Assembly (NCBI GenBank): GCA_916048095.2
Contig: OU696577.1
Span: 4,062,001 to 4,126,000 of the forward strand
Direction of reading: 5' to 3'
Source of the DNA: Sacculina carcini
Lineage: Eukaryota > Arthropoda > Thecostraca > Sacculinidae
Length of the DNA: 64,000 nt
In this document: in pieces, positions 41,239 to 54,970 of the stretch
How the letters are laid out: each line of letters opens with the position of its first letter
Position numbering within the stretch: the stretch's first letter is position 1
Translations under genes and position numbers: made by a program
Notes under the pieces: generated by a model
The model's database searches: none
Seen by the model: the letters and a program-made list of their open reading frames with translations, nothing else
Told to the model about the DNA's origin: nothing

Positions 41239-41960
41239 ATGGACAGCAAATCTTCGGGAAGCGAATTTGCTGAAAGTAGAGTACTCGTCAATTCTGCACA
41301 GCAATTCCAGTTGGTATTCGATGTAAGAATAATTCCGGAATACGATGGAACAAGTGACATCGTGGAATGGTGGCTCCGTACAGAGATGTTGTGCCAATTG
41401 CGTGGTGTTCCTGTTCCTGTATCTGGTCGGAGATGCCATCTGAACTCCGAGGAAATAGTGAAGCGGTGCGCAGTCGTCTGTACAGCGCATTTGGCATGGA
41501 AAATTATGCTGCCTATGATGCGTTCGTGGCCAGGAAATTGCGCGTGAATGAATCAGTCGACGTGTATCTGGCTGACTTGCGGCGATTGGCCACATTGTTT
41601 GGGGGTGTGATGAACAATGCATTGTGTTGCGCCTTTGTGTCTGGCCTACCAGACAACGTCCGCCAAATGATTCGTGCTGGTTCGAGGGCAGATGATTTAG
41701 ACCTGGGTAGCATAGTGTGTAGAACCCGTGCTGTCCTGAGCGATGAACGCACTGTCGCAGCAGGTGCTACGGCCACACCGTCAGTGCACACGCGCGTGTC
41801 ACCAGTGAAACAAACCTAGTGTAGCAACGCGCCAGCAGTAGTCAACTGTGCGTCTCCCTCTACTCCCTGGAATGAGCCTACGCTTGGTGACAGGCAGGTG
41901 CGTAATAACACTCGACCCAACTGGCGCCGTCGCAGTCGGACTTGCGGCAGTTTCACACAC
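41239..41960 (+). pseudogene. gag of LTR copy B
   Basis: The frame opens at 41239 (MDSKSSGSEFAESRVL) and contains IIPEYDGTSDIVEWWLRTEMLCQLRGVP, corresponding to the gag start of copy A. A frame change with apparent loss of some codons lies near 41430. The second frame (SRLYSAFGMENYAAYDAFVARKL, VYLADLRRLATLFGGV, FVSGLPDNVRQMIRAGS) ends at a stop at 41817-41819. A zinc-knuckle-like CGSFTHRSAEC is readable near 41940-41975 in another frame. Two tandem AGAGGAGAGAACACGTC units occur at about 41987-42021. Confidence 0.7.
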
Positions 41961-44900
41961 CGGTCTGCTGAATGTGCGGGAAACGTCAGAGGAGAGAACA
42001 CGTCAGAGGAGAGAACACGTCAGCACCGGTGTTCTCTCCGCCACAGTGAATGGTGCGCTACCAGCAGTTGATTTAATTGTCAACGGTGAACAGTGTCGAG
42101 CTTTAATTGATACGGGTTGCACTGACGATATTGTCTGTGCCCAATATTGTTCAGTATGGAAGAGACGACCGGTTGAGTTGGTGGCTGTAGGCGAAGCGCG
42201 GATGAAGTGTGACGGTGTTTGTCAGCTTGAAGTAGTCACAAATGAGAATCACAAAGCAGAATTATTGGGACTGGTGGTGCCTAAGCCACCACTAGGATTT
42301 GGTATGATTCTTGATATGCCAGGCATTGAAGCACGGGGTGGTGTGTCGGTGCATTCACCAGCAGTGGTGCGCTTTTGCGGTTCGGCCCACTCTTCGTCAT
42401 CAGACATGTGTATTGATGCACAGGACTACCAGGCCGCTTTTCATTGTAGTGACGGTCATTGGCACGTTCGCTGGAAGTGGGCCCACTCAAAAGGACCAGA
42501 ATGCTTGCGGAATCGCACTCACGAATATCACGTGACTGCTTCTGCTCGTCAAGAATATGATGCCGAGCTATCATTATGGATCAAACAGGGCTGGCTAGTG
42601 CCATATGACCCAAAACAGCACGGGGAGGTTCGAGGTTTGGTGCCTCTCATGGCAGCTTTCCAAAAAAGTCGAGGTCATGCTCGTCCGGTGCTTGACTTCC
42701 GTGAGCTTAGCAGCTACTTGGACGCTCATACAGCAGACTCGGAAGTATATGCAGAACAACTCCGCAGATGGCGACGGCACGGCACCAAAATTGCAGTTGT
42801 ATATCTTCGTAGAGCCTAATTGCAGCTGAAGGTAGACAAAAGCTTGTGGGCTTACCAGACGGTGGTGGTAAATGGACGTCGCTACTGCTTGACAAGGCTC
42901 GGTCTTGGACTGAGTGTTGCTCCGTCTGTGATGTGGGCTGTGGTGCACGCAGTGCTAGAAAAAGACACACTCATTAAGGAGGCAGTACTGTCGTTTGTAG
43001 ATGACTTGCTTGTCAATGAGGACGTAATTTCAGAAGAAGAAGTAGTTGAACACTTCCGTGCCTTTGGTTTGGATTGCAAGCCTCCAGAACGTGTCAACAC
43101 TGCCTCAGGCGCTCGTGCGTTAGGTCTCCGTGTTGACGCAGTAGGAGGAAAGTTATTATGGCGGCGCGATTCTCCAGTTGGTGAATTACCGGCAAAAATC
43201 ACGCGCCGATCATTGTTTGCATGGTATGGTCGAGCGGTGGCGCATGTACCTGTATGTGGTTGGCTGAGGCCAGCAGCTGCTTGGCTCAAACGGCGCATAA
43301 ACGCATTGACATCTGGCTGGGATGATGTCAGCACTGACCATGTGCTTCGGCAGCAACTGCAACAAGTGGTAACACGATTAGATCATGATGATCCTGCCCG
43401 GGGGCCGTGGTCTGTGAACGACACAAGTGTAATCGTGTGGTGTGATGCCAGTGCACTGGCCACCGGTGTAGCACAGGAGGTTCCAGGGAGCGGTGTTGTT
43501 GAAGACGGCAGCTGGTTGCGTCCTGAAAGTGATTGCGGGCATATTAATATGGCAGAGCTCGACGCGGCGATTCGCGGAGTGAATCTCGCCATTGCGTGGA
43601 AAATGCGGTCTATTGACCTACGTACAGACTCTGCTACTGTGCACCGGTGGCTAAGTGACGCATTGAACGGTCGTTCCCGGCTGCGCACCAAGGCCATTAA
43701 TGAAATGCTCATCCGTCACCGAGTGGATACAGTCCGGCAACTGGTGGTAGAATTTGACTTCAAAATGACGGTGACCTTGGTTCGCACGGTTGACAACAAG
43801 GCAGATGCATTGACTCGAGTGCCGAAGGAGTGGCTGTCCAGTGTTGCTAGTGACGCAGTACCACAGCGGGCTGTGGCGGCTGCATGGTCAAGGCAGCAGA
43901 TAGCTGAAGTGCATGTCAAAGATGGGCATCCAGGCGTGCGACGCACACTGCATTTCGCCAAAAGAGTGATTTCTGCGCGTCTAACTCATGCCGACGCACA
44001 AGCCGTGGTCAGTGGCTGTGATGTGTGCCAGTCTATGGACCCAGCACCTGTGAAGTGGCGTCATGGTGAGCTGTGTGTGAATGAAACATGGTCACGGTTG
44101 GCCATAGATATCACGCACTATGACCGACAGACGTACCTATCTGTCGTTGACTGTGGCCCGTCGCGGTTCTCTGTGTGGCGACCGCTGTGGCGGTCTGATG
44201 CTGCTACCGTTGTGGAACAACTGCAACACGTCTTTTACGAACGCGGCAGCTGTGTCGAGTTGTTATGTGAAAACGACACAGTATTCCGTAGTCGCCAATT
44301 TACAGCATTGGTCGCAAATGGGGTGTAAAACTGCGGTTTCGTGCAGCCCATGCACCAACTGGTAATGCTATAGTAGAACGCAACCACAGAACTGTAAAAG
44401 TGTTGGCGGCAAGAAAACAGTGCTGCATTGCCGAAGCGGTGCATTTGTATAATATGACACCTCGAAGCTCAGCAGGTGCGCCAGCAGCCACAATTTATAC
44501 TTACCCTGTGAGAGACTGCGTGAAGTTTTCTTCATCGGATACAGTCAATAACCAGTCACCCGCGCCACAGAACAACACATCATGGCGTTTCTTCCGTGGA
44601 GACAGAGTGTGGGTCAGACAACGTGGATCACGGTGCACGGACCAGTCACTACCTGGCGTGGTAACTGATATCTCCTCTGAGCAGGTGGTGGAAGTGGATG
44701 GTATGCCGCGGCATGTGCGAGACCTACGCCGAAGACATCGGTCGTGCCTAGAAGACGTTGACAGCCGCAGCAGTAGCTGTAATGATGATGTGCTGCTGTT
44801 GATACCACCTCCTCCACCTGCTGCTGATACCGTATCATTGGCACCGTCGGTCGCTCAGGAAGTTGTTCCACCGACTCCACAGATGCAGAGTGATGGAGAA

Positions 44901-44987
44901 CACGGTGAGCCTCCCGTTGCCCAGGCTCGTCGCAGTGAATGCGTGCGACAGCCGCCAAGTTATTTGAATGATTTCGTTCGTTTCTAA
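41848..44987 (+). pseudogene. pol of LTR copy B: protease, RT, RNase H, integrase
   Basis: Protease: ALIDTGCTDDI near 42100. Reverse transcriptase: ARPVLDFRELSSYLDAHT near 42680; then a TAA (42817-42819) where relatives have a codon inside A-Y-L-Q, after which the same frame continues LQLKVDKSLWAYQT and FVDDLLVNED (catalytic VDD, about 42998). RNase H: VWCDASALATGVA (about 43438), MAELDAAIRG, LRTDSATVHRWL. Integrase: HPGVRRTLHFAK (about 43927), CDVCQSMDPAPVKW, first Asp in AIDITHY, second in LLCENDTVF, a frameshift at about 44320, then the Glu region TGNAIVERNHR. The C-terminal part (DRVWVRQRG, CTDQSLPGVVTDI) runs to 44987. Confidence 0.85.
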
Positions 44988-45028
44988 AATTGTTGTTTGC
45001 ATTAATGATATGATATCACGGGGAGGTA

Positions 45029-45393
45029 TGTTGTTATATAACCGGTACTAGCGCGCACACTCGCACGTACACACATAGAGTGTATGTCTGTGTGTGTGTG
45101 CTGCGCTGTGTGTGGTTTTAGCTTGCGAGTGTTGTGTTGTCAAGGTCGTTTGAAGGTCACTGTGTTTGCGTGTGCGTATGCTGATTGGCTGATGGTGGAC
45201 TGGCGTCACTGGTTTTGTCACGAGTATGTTCGCGTTTGAGCACTTTTTGACGCTTAAAAATTCACTTTTAAACGGCTGGACTGGTGGACACGGTGTGATC
45301 GAGTGTGGACGTGTGGTGTTGTGTGGAATATAGTGATTGACTTGTGCAGGTGCTGTTGCGTTTCACTACGACCTTCGTTTATTTTCTACTATA
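45029..45393 (+). repeat. 3' LTR of copy B
   Basis: Copy of the 5' LTR with about 26 additional bases; preceded by the purine tract CACGGGGAGG. Confidence 0.9.
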
Positions 45394-45398
45394 CTCCA

Positions 45399-45545
45399 AT
45401 ACACGTCAAACACTCCTTCCATTCCCCTAGGTTTTTTCTCTCTTCAAAAATTCCCAGTTTTCCATTTTTCCGTTGCGTTGTCATGGCAACTCAGGACCTC
45501 TGACAATTAACAAGCAATTAACATCAATGATAAGTAATTAAAATA

Positions 45546-45598
<53 letters not shown>

Positions 45599-45688
45599 TA
45601 CAGTTGTTTGTCTCGTTGCTGTGTTAACGCGTTTAAATATGTGTTATAGCTTGCATTAATTTATCGCTGTTGATTTTGTGCGTTCGAA
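45399..45688. other. Spacer with TA microsatellite
   Basis: Pyrimidine-rich sequence, then a TA run at about 45549-45596. It precedes the THAP-like remnant; no gene recognised. Confidence 0.6.
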
Positions 45689-46800
45689 ATGCCGAATAAG
45701 TGTGGTGTTGTGAACTACAATGTAAATTACAACGAGGTGCCGAGTGTTTCGAATACTGACTGGAACTGGACAAACGTTTTCTTCAGAGGGAACTGTGACA
45801 TTTTTTCCAGAAGGATATCATCACTTGATGCTTTCATACCTGGACGTAGTCTACACAAGCAGTGCAATAACTTGGTTATTTCAAGATTGGAAGAACGCTT
45901 AGTTATCTATTCATGAAAGATAATTTTAGCGAGTGCAACCTGTCTGCGCTTGTCGAAAATCAGTCAACGTTGTGTAGACCATTGACCTGCAGTGCGTTCA
46001 AGAAAGACGCGAATGCGAATGTAACACCCTTCAAGATATTTCATCATAGTAATTGCTTCGAGTCGTATAGCCAGTTCGCTGAAGTCGTCCGCATAAGAAT
46101 AAGCCGTGGTATGATTTTGCTCAATGATTATAATCGTTGTAATTCTTCTCCAAACAGAACACGGAGAATGAGGTACTTTTTACAGCTTTTGACGCGTCAG
46201 TTAGAAGTATTGTCATAGAAACAGTTTACGTGAAGGACCATTACCCTGCCAAATAATTACACCCCAAGTGCAGTTATGAACACCTCGGACATATTTTGGT
46301 GCTGCCAAGCAAACGCAAGCTACAGGACATCACTCCATTTATTGGCAAAGATGGGGTGATAAGGGAACCGCTTGTCAAAGTGAATACTTCAACAGACTAA
46401 CGTGTTCTTTCTTGATAGATAAAGTACAGATTTGGCAGTGTTGTACTTTGGGTAGGATTTTGTGTGGCAGGGCACTGAACAAGTCATACTGGACCATATC
46501 CTTGTGTATTATTATAAGGTGGCTGCACAGAGGACCTGGTATCATGATTCCTGTGGCACTCAAATGCGTGTCACTTACCAAATTGAATGTATAAAGTAGG
46601 CGGCCGCTGCTGTTGAGAATGCTGGTGGTCCTGCCACTGTGTCCATCACAGACAACCACAAGATCAACTAGGACTATTGTAAGATACTCCAATTGCCAGA
46701 TAATTGCCCTGGGACAGTCATGCATCGCATTGGCAAAGAGTGCGTTTGGAAAATGTTTGAAGATCAGTCTTGCCATAAAATTACAGCTTAATTATAAATT
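45689..46800 (+). pseudogene. Possible THAP/P-element-like transposase remnant
   Basis: The ATG at 45689 starts MPNKCGVVNYNVNYNE, resembling the N-terminus of THAP zinc-finger proteins, with the second Cys changed to Tyr. Much further down, at about 46600-46790, the plus strand reads AVENAGGPATVSITDNHKIN followed by a stop, recalling the S-(D)-N-x-K-V-N catalytic region of P-element/THAP9-like transposases. Everything between is riddled with stops. The assignment rests on two short motifs in the right order. Confidence 0.35.
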
Positions 46801-47284
46801 GTCAAAAGTGGACTGTTTCATCAAGGAAGTACGTCACGGCTCCTGCTGCCATGAAAGACTCGACACTTTGACAGTTTATATCCAGTTTCAACGGGATTGC
46901 ATTATATGTCAAGCATGTTTTGTTGTCTGGCAAATGTGTTTCTGAATGGACTTCATAATCTAGAGAAAGACCAACAGAAAAATGCAGTTTTTCTCCCGAC
47001 GTCTGTAAAGAAGACCCGGCTCGCTGATTAATCGCTGCAATGTGGTTATCTTTGCTTCTGTGTCTACTTGTTTCCTTGCGTGAAAGTTCGTTTGTATAAT
47101 CACAAATGCTCAGGTATAATCCATTTTTGAGAAAACATTTTTGAGGCAAGACTTAATTGTGTATCCTACTTTTTTACTCATACTATCATTAGTAAGTCAT
47201 TGTGCCGTATTAACAACGCTAATTGTGTATTTTTTATATTTGTCGAGTATATATCGATGTGATCTTGTGGTGAACGGTGTGATC
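46801..47284. other. No gene recognised
   Basis: Continuation of the degraded segment; possibly the 3' part of the THAP/P-like remnant. No motif can be supported. Confidence 0.4.
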
Positions 47285-48581
47285 TTGAGGCGAAGGTACC
47301 TGAAGACATGGAGAACGGGCGAGCACTTGGGCTGAGTCTGAGAGTAGACAGAGGTGTCTTGGTTTTCAGCAGAGGGAATGAACTTCGAGAGGATGTAGAA
47401 CAGTGGTTCTTAACCTGTGGGTAATTACCCCAGGTGGGGTAATTTGGGGTTTTGCTGGGGGTAATGGCAGGGTAATGGGGACAGTTGATTTTGACATCAA
47501 CGTGGGGACAATTGGGGAGCCCCGCAGCGGGCCAGCCAATAGCAGTGCGGCTACCACTCCCCATTAAATTTCGAATTTGAATGGGGTAATGGAGGTGCCA
47601 AGGAAATTCATGTGAGGTAACGGGACAGAAAAGGTTAAGAACCACTGATGTAGAAGATGGCACAACCAAGAGAGAACTGTTTTCCTTGTGCGGTAGACTA
47701 GTTAGGTACTATCCCGTGGCAGGGTGGTTGAGAGTTGCCGCTAGTTTTGTGAAACGGTCGGCACAAAATATTGTTTGGGATGAAAGCTTGAGCGGTGAGA
47801 CCTTGGCCATGTCACGAGAAATGCTGAAAAAGTTCTGTCGAATGATCCAGTGCGTGGCAGATGGCATGTACCTGACAATTTCAAGGCAACTGTCTGGTGT
47901 GATGCCAGCAGTCTTGCTCTAGGAGTCATACTTGAGGTGGAGGGCGGGGTAGCAGAAGACGCGCCGTGGCTGCAAAAACCAGGTGATGCACACCACATCA
48001 ACGTTGTTGAGATGGACGCCGTGTTGAGAGGAGTCAACCTAGCGGTAAATTGGGGTATTCAGCAGATTGAGGTGAAAACAGATTCTTCCACAGTGCTTGG
48101 ATGGCTGAAATCGGTGCTGAACGGCGAGAGTCGGGTGAAGAGCAGCAGTACTGCTGAAATGTTGATCAAACGTAGGCTGGGTGTATTGAGCGATCTGGCT
48201 GATGAACTGATGGCTGATGAACTCGACCTGAAAATATCAGCATCTTACGTTCGGTCAGAACATAACAAGGCGGATGAACTTACCAGGGTGCCGAGGTCGT
48301 GGCTACGGATGTCCGGGACCAATAATGAGACCGGTATTGTGACGGTGGATATTTGCATGGTCTGCATCACTTTGGTGTTGACAGAACCTTGGCTCTGAGT
48401 AGAATGGTAGATCCCGATGTGAACAGGGAAGAAACGGAGGACTGTGAAAATGTGTTTGCGTTGTCAGTCGGTGGACCCAGCGCCAGTAATGACACCCTCC
48501 TGGTTAAATTAGCGTTGAGAAGAATTGGAGTCGCTTGTCGGTGGATCTTACTGAGTACAAGGGTCAGTGCTATGTGACTAT
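47285..48581 (+). pseudogene. LTR copy D, RT end to integrase start (left half)
   Basis: Encodes the RT connection (ENGRALGLSLRVDRGVLVFSRGNE), is interrupted by a hAT MITE (47401-47648), then continues as CGRLVRYYPVAGWLRVAASFVKRS. RNase H follows (TVWCDASSLALGVI, VVEMDAVLRGVNLAVNW, VKTDSSTVLGWL) and the linker (EHNKADELTRVPRSWL). The integrase start reads HGLHHFGVDRTLALS and, near 48540-48578, LSVDLTEYKGQCYVTI, where it stops at an ATTCAATTCA run. Its continuation is at 58468. Confidence 0.8.
47401..47648. mobile_element. hAT MITE, 248 bp
   Basis: Terminal inverted repeats CAGTGGTTCTTAACCT / AGGTTAAGAACCACTG, and a perfect 8-bp duplication ATGTAGAA at 47393-47400 and 47649-47656. The interior is G-rich on the left and non-coding. 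Removing it restores the RT-to-RNase H order of copy D. Confidence 0.95.
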
Positions 48582-48648
48582 TCAATTCAATTCAATTCAA
48601 TGTATTGAACCCCCAACAGGCTATATATATACATAAACATATACACTT

Positions 48649-51612
<2,964 letters not shown>

Positions 51613-51631
51613 AGATATATAAAAGAGATCC

Positions 51632-51664
<33 letters not shown>

Positions 51665-53268
51665 GTGTTTATCTGTCCCACCCTCCTTGGTCACATTTTC
51701 AGCAAGCTGCTACTCGGTAACCACTTAATGTACCCGCCAATAATTTATACCATTACGCTGGAAATTTTCTTGTCTACACGATAGGATAAATTTAAAATTT
51801 TAAAAATGAAACCAAAAAAAGTTATCGCCGTGAAAAGACAAAATGAGCCCTGAAAAATGCGAAAATTTTGGTCAATATTCCTACATCTACTCCTCATAAA
51901 CCAGAAATGGTACAGCCAAACAGATTATACCACTGTGTAGAGAATATTCTGCTCTACGCGATAGGTTATAATTAATATCCAAAAATTAAATATAAAATAT
52001 GTAAAAATGACAAAATTTCAGTCTACATTCAAAATTATATTTAAGCTCGACGCGTCCGATTTTTTGTACTTTTTTCTCTATTTCTCAGCAACTAAACATC
52101 ACACATCTAAATAAATATTACCATCATGCTGGGAATTTTGTTTTCTACAGCACGGTATAAATTTTAATTTTCCAGAGCGTATTAAGAAAAAGTTACGGCG
52201 GTGTGAAGTCAAAATGACAAAGTCAAAAAGGCACTGAAAAACGCGAATATTTTGGTCAATATTCCGCTATCTATTCCTCTTAAACCAGCAGAGTTACAGT
52301 TATAAAAATTATACTATTGTGTAGAAAATTTTGTGTTCTACAAGAAACGCTATAATTTATACCCACAAATGATAAAAAAACGTGTAAAATTGGAAAAATT
52401 CTCAAATACATCCAAAATTACACTTGAACACCGTGCGACTAAAATTAATTCATTTTTCTACCTATTTCTGAAGAACTATTTGTTACACATAAAAATAAAT
52501 TATACCATTGTGCTGGAAAGTTTGTTTTCTACAATACGGTATAATTCTTAATTTTCCAAAGTGTATCTGAAGGAAGTTACGGCGGTGTAAAGTCAAATGG
52601 ACATATTGCCAATTTGACAGCTATTATGCGCACTTGCGATTACACAGGAATATACTACTGTGTAAAGAATTTTGTGTTCTACAAGAAAATGTATAATTTA
52701 TACCCACAAATGATACAAAAAACGTGTAAAATTGGCAAAATTCTCAAATACATCCAAAATTACACTTGAACACCGGGTGACTAAAATTAATTCATTTTTC
52801 TACCCATTTCTCAGAAACTGTTTGTCATACATTAAAATTAATTATACCATCGTGCTAGAAATTTTGTTTTCTACAATACGGTATAATTTTTAATTTTCCA
52901 AAGTGTATCTGAACGAAGTTACGACGGTGTAAAGTCAAAATGTCATGTTGCCAATTTGACAGCTATTATGCGTACTTGCGATTACACATGAATATACACT
53001 GATTAAATTTCACTGAAGTCCAATCACAATTTACGCACTTGCGATTACACAGGAATATACTACTGTGTAGAGAATTTTGTGTTCTACAAGATAAGCTATA
53101 ATTTATACCCACAAATGATACAAAAAACGTGTAAAATTGGCAAAATTCTCAAATACATCCAAAATTACACTTGAACACCGGGCGACTAAAATTTATTCAT
53201 TTTTATACCCATTTCTCAGTTATTCATGTTATGAATTGCTCCGCACAACGGGCGGGTTTTAATGCTAG
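51613..53268 (+). mobile_element. Helentron-like repeat 3
   Basis: Begins GATATATAAAAGAGATCC plus seven GTCT units, then follows repeat 1 closely (CAGCAAGCTGCTACTCGGTAA). It carries two to three 350-bp tandem units (52290-53220) and ends CAACGGGCGGGTTTTAATGCTAG at about 53268. It abuts repeat 2, sharing the CTAG/TA junction. Confidence 0.55.
52290..53220 (+). repeat. 350-bp tandem units in repeat 3
   Basis: AAACGTGTAAAATTGG recurs near 52380, 52730 and 53125, giving spacings of about 350 and 395 bases. The last unit is partial. Confidence 0.8.
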
Positions 53269-53286
53269 TATATATATATATATATA

Positions 53287-54812
53287 TCTATAATAATAAA
53301 GCTCAACGTACGTGTGTGAGTGAGTGAGTGAGTGAGTGTGTGTGCAGAACGGCACATTGGTGTATATATATTGGTGTGTGTGTCTGTGTGTCGATATGCC
53401 ATGACTCACGTGCATTGCAGCGAGCGTTTGCAGCGACCGTTTGCAAATGCCCAGTGGCGTGCAGAGTGCGTAGTAAAACAGAGTGTTTAAATAAGTACAT
53501 TGTCGTGCATGTGCGTGTTCCACAGGCGTTTTTCGAGTGGATATGTGTAGCTTACCAATATTGTAATTGTAATTAACATTTATTTTTCTACTGGTGTTTG
53601 TTTTTCACCATTATTCTACACACTGCGCCATTCAGTTGAGCGATTGCTAGAAACGCCCATGCGAGATTGCCACCTCAGGCACACACACACTCACATACAC
53701 ACTGACATACATGCACACACACACATACACACTGACATAGATGCACACACACACACACATACACATACAGGTACACGTACACACACACACACATAAATAC
53801 ACAGTGTACAGAACGGCACACTGATGTACATATTGGTGTGTGTGTCTGTGTGTCGATATACCATGACTCACGTGCATTGCAGCGAGCGTTTCCAAATGCA
53901 CAGTGGCGTGCAGAGTGCGTAGTAAAACGGAGTGTTTAATTAAGTACATCGTCGTGCATGTGCGTGTTCCAGAAGCGTTTTTCAAGTGTATATGTGTAGC
54001 TTACCAATATTGTAATTGTAATTATCATATATTTTTCTATTGGTGTTTGTTTTTCACCTTTATTCTACACACTTTTGTCATTCAGTTGAGCGATTGCTAG
54101 AAACTTCCCTGCCAGATTGCCACCACATCTTTTCTGCGAACTGTTCTTGCATAATTTTGCAATTCTTCCCAGGAATTGCACACACGATACCGTTTTGCAT
54201 TTTGTATTGGTATGTGTGTCCGTGTGCCGAAATTCTATGAACGAACACGTGTGCAGCCAGTGTTTGTATGCGTGTGCGTCTGTATGTGCGATGCGAACTT
54301 ATATAATGTCGTGCACACGGATTGTACAACATTTTGATGATCAGACGGCGATTCTGTCGCAGGCTGGTTAAACATACCAGAACCATAATACCAATATTCG
54401 CGTGCCTTTGGCACTAATAGTTGAAGCGCGTATCCGACTCAATGTGAGTATGAACACTTGAATTTTATATGCCTACACTACTTATTGAATTATATGTGGT
54501 TACACTTGTTATTTTCTAATTTTGTATCTACATATATGTTATATTTTCAGATATAATATGCATCCGGGAAAAATCTATAATACCTCAAAATAATATAATA
54601 TTTGCTGTGGTGTTGCAACATCCTTGCGACACCATTTGTTTGCATTGGCCTTGACGTTTGCTTCAAGTGCATTATCATCATATTTGCATTGCTATCCCAG
54701 ACAAAACTCGAGGCGACCGCATCACTTACAATACTACAAACGAAGCTACGAGACGCACGTAGTGCGGATCTACTAGCGACCATAACCGCACGAAGTGCGT
54801 AACTTGTCGCTA

Positions 54813-54815
<3 letters not shown>
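53287..54815 (+). mobile_element. Helentron-like repeat 4, with compound 3' hairpin
   Basis: Starts TCTATAATAATAAAGC and a GTGAGTGAGTGA microsatellite. It holds a 310-bp direct duplication and ends with nested inverted repeats: TACTAGCGAC (54771-54780) pairs with GTCGCTAGTA (54806-54815) around CGCACGAAGTGCG (54788-54800). A second hairpin CGCACGTAGTGCG lies at 54754-54766. A terminal hairpin before CTAGT fits a rolling-circle terminator. No Rep/helicase gene is present. Confidence 0.6.
53345..54125 (+). repeat. Direct duplication, period about 470 bp
   Basis: 53343-53665 and 53812-54125 are about 90 percent alike by eye (CAGAACGGCACA start, GATTGCCACC end). The first copy has an extra CAGCGACCGTTTG segment. 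A CA microsatellite (53675-53800) separates the copies. Confidence 0.85.
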
Positions 54816-54877
<62 letters not shown>

Positions 54878-54970
54878 TATACACACACACATATATAAAT
54901 TTAAAAACAAACACATACAAGCCATCAAATTGCACAGCAGCATTCAAATAGTTCAAAACATGCAATATGT

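Larger units (their letters stand above)
40882..45393 (+). mobile_element. LTR retrotransposon copy B, near-complete
   Basis: LTRs of 335 and 365 bp start TGTTGTTATATAACC and end ACTATA. The interior has the atypical primer site, gag, protease, reverse transcriptase, RNase H, integrase and a polypurine tract (CACGGGGAGG before 45029). CTCCA follows the 3' LTR (45394-45398), and CTCCA lies two bases before the 5' LTR (40875-40879, then CA), so a 5-bp duplication is likely with two extra bases at the 5' junction. One nonsense codon and a few frameshifts inactivate it. Gene order protease-RT-RNase H-integrase is Ty3/Gypsy-like; the RT is divergent (FVDDLLVNED) and the clade was not assigned. Confidence 0.85.
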
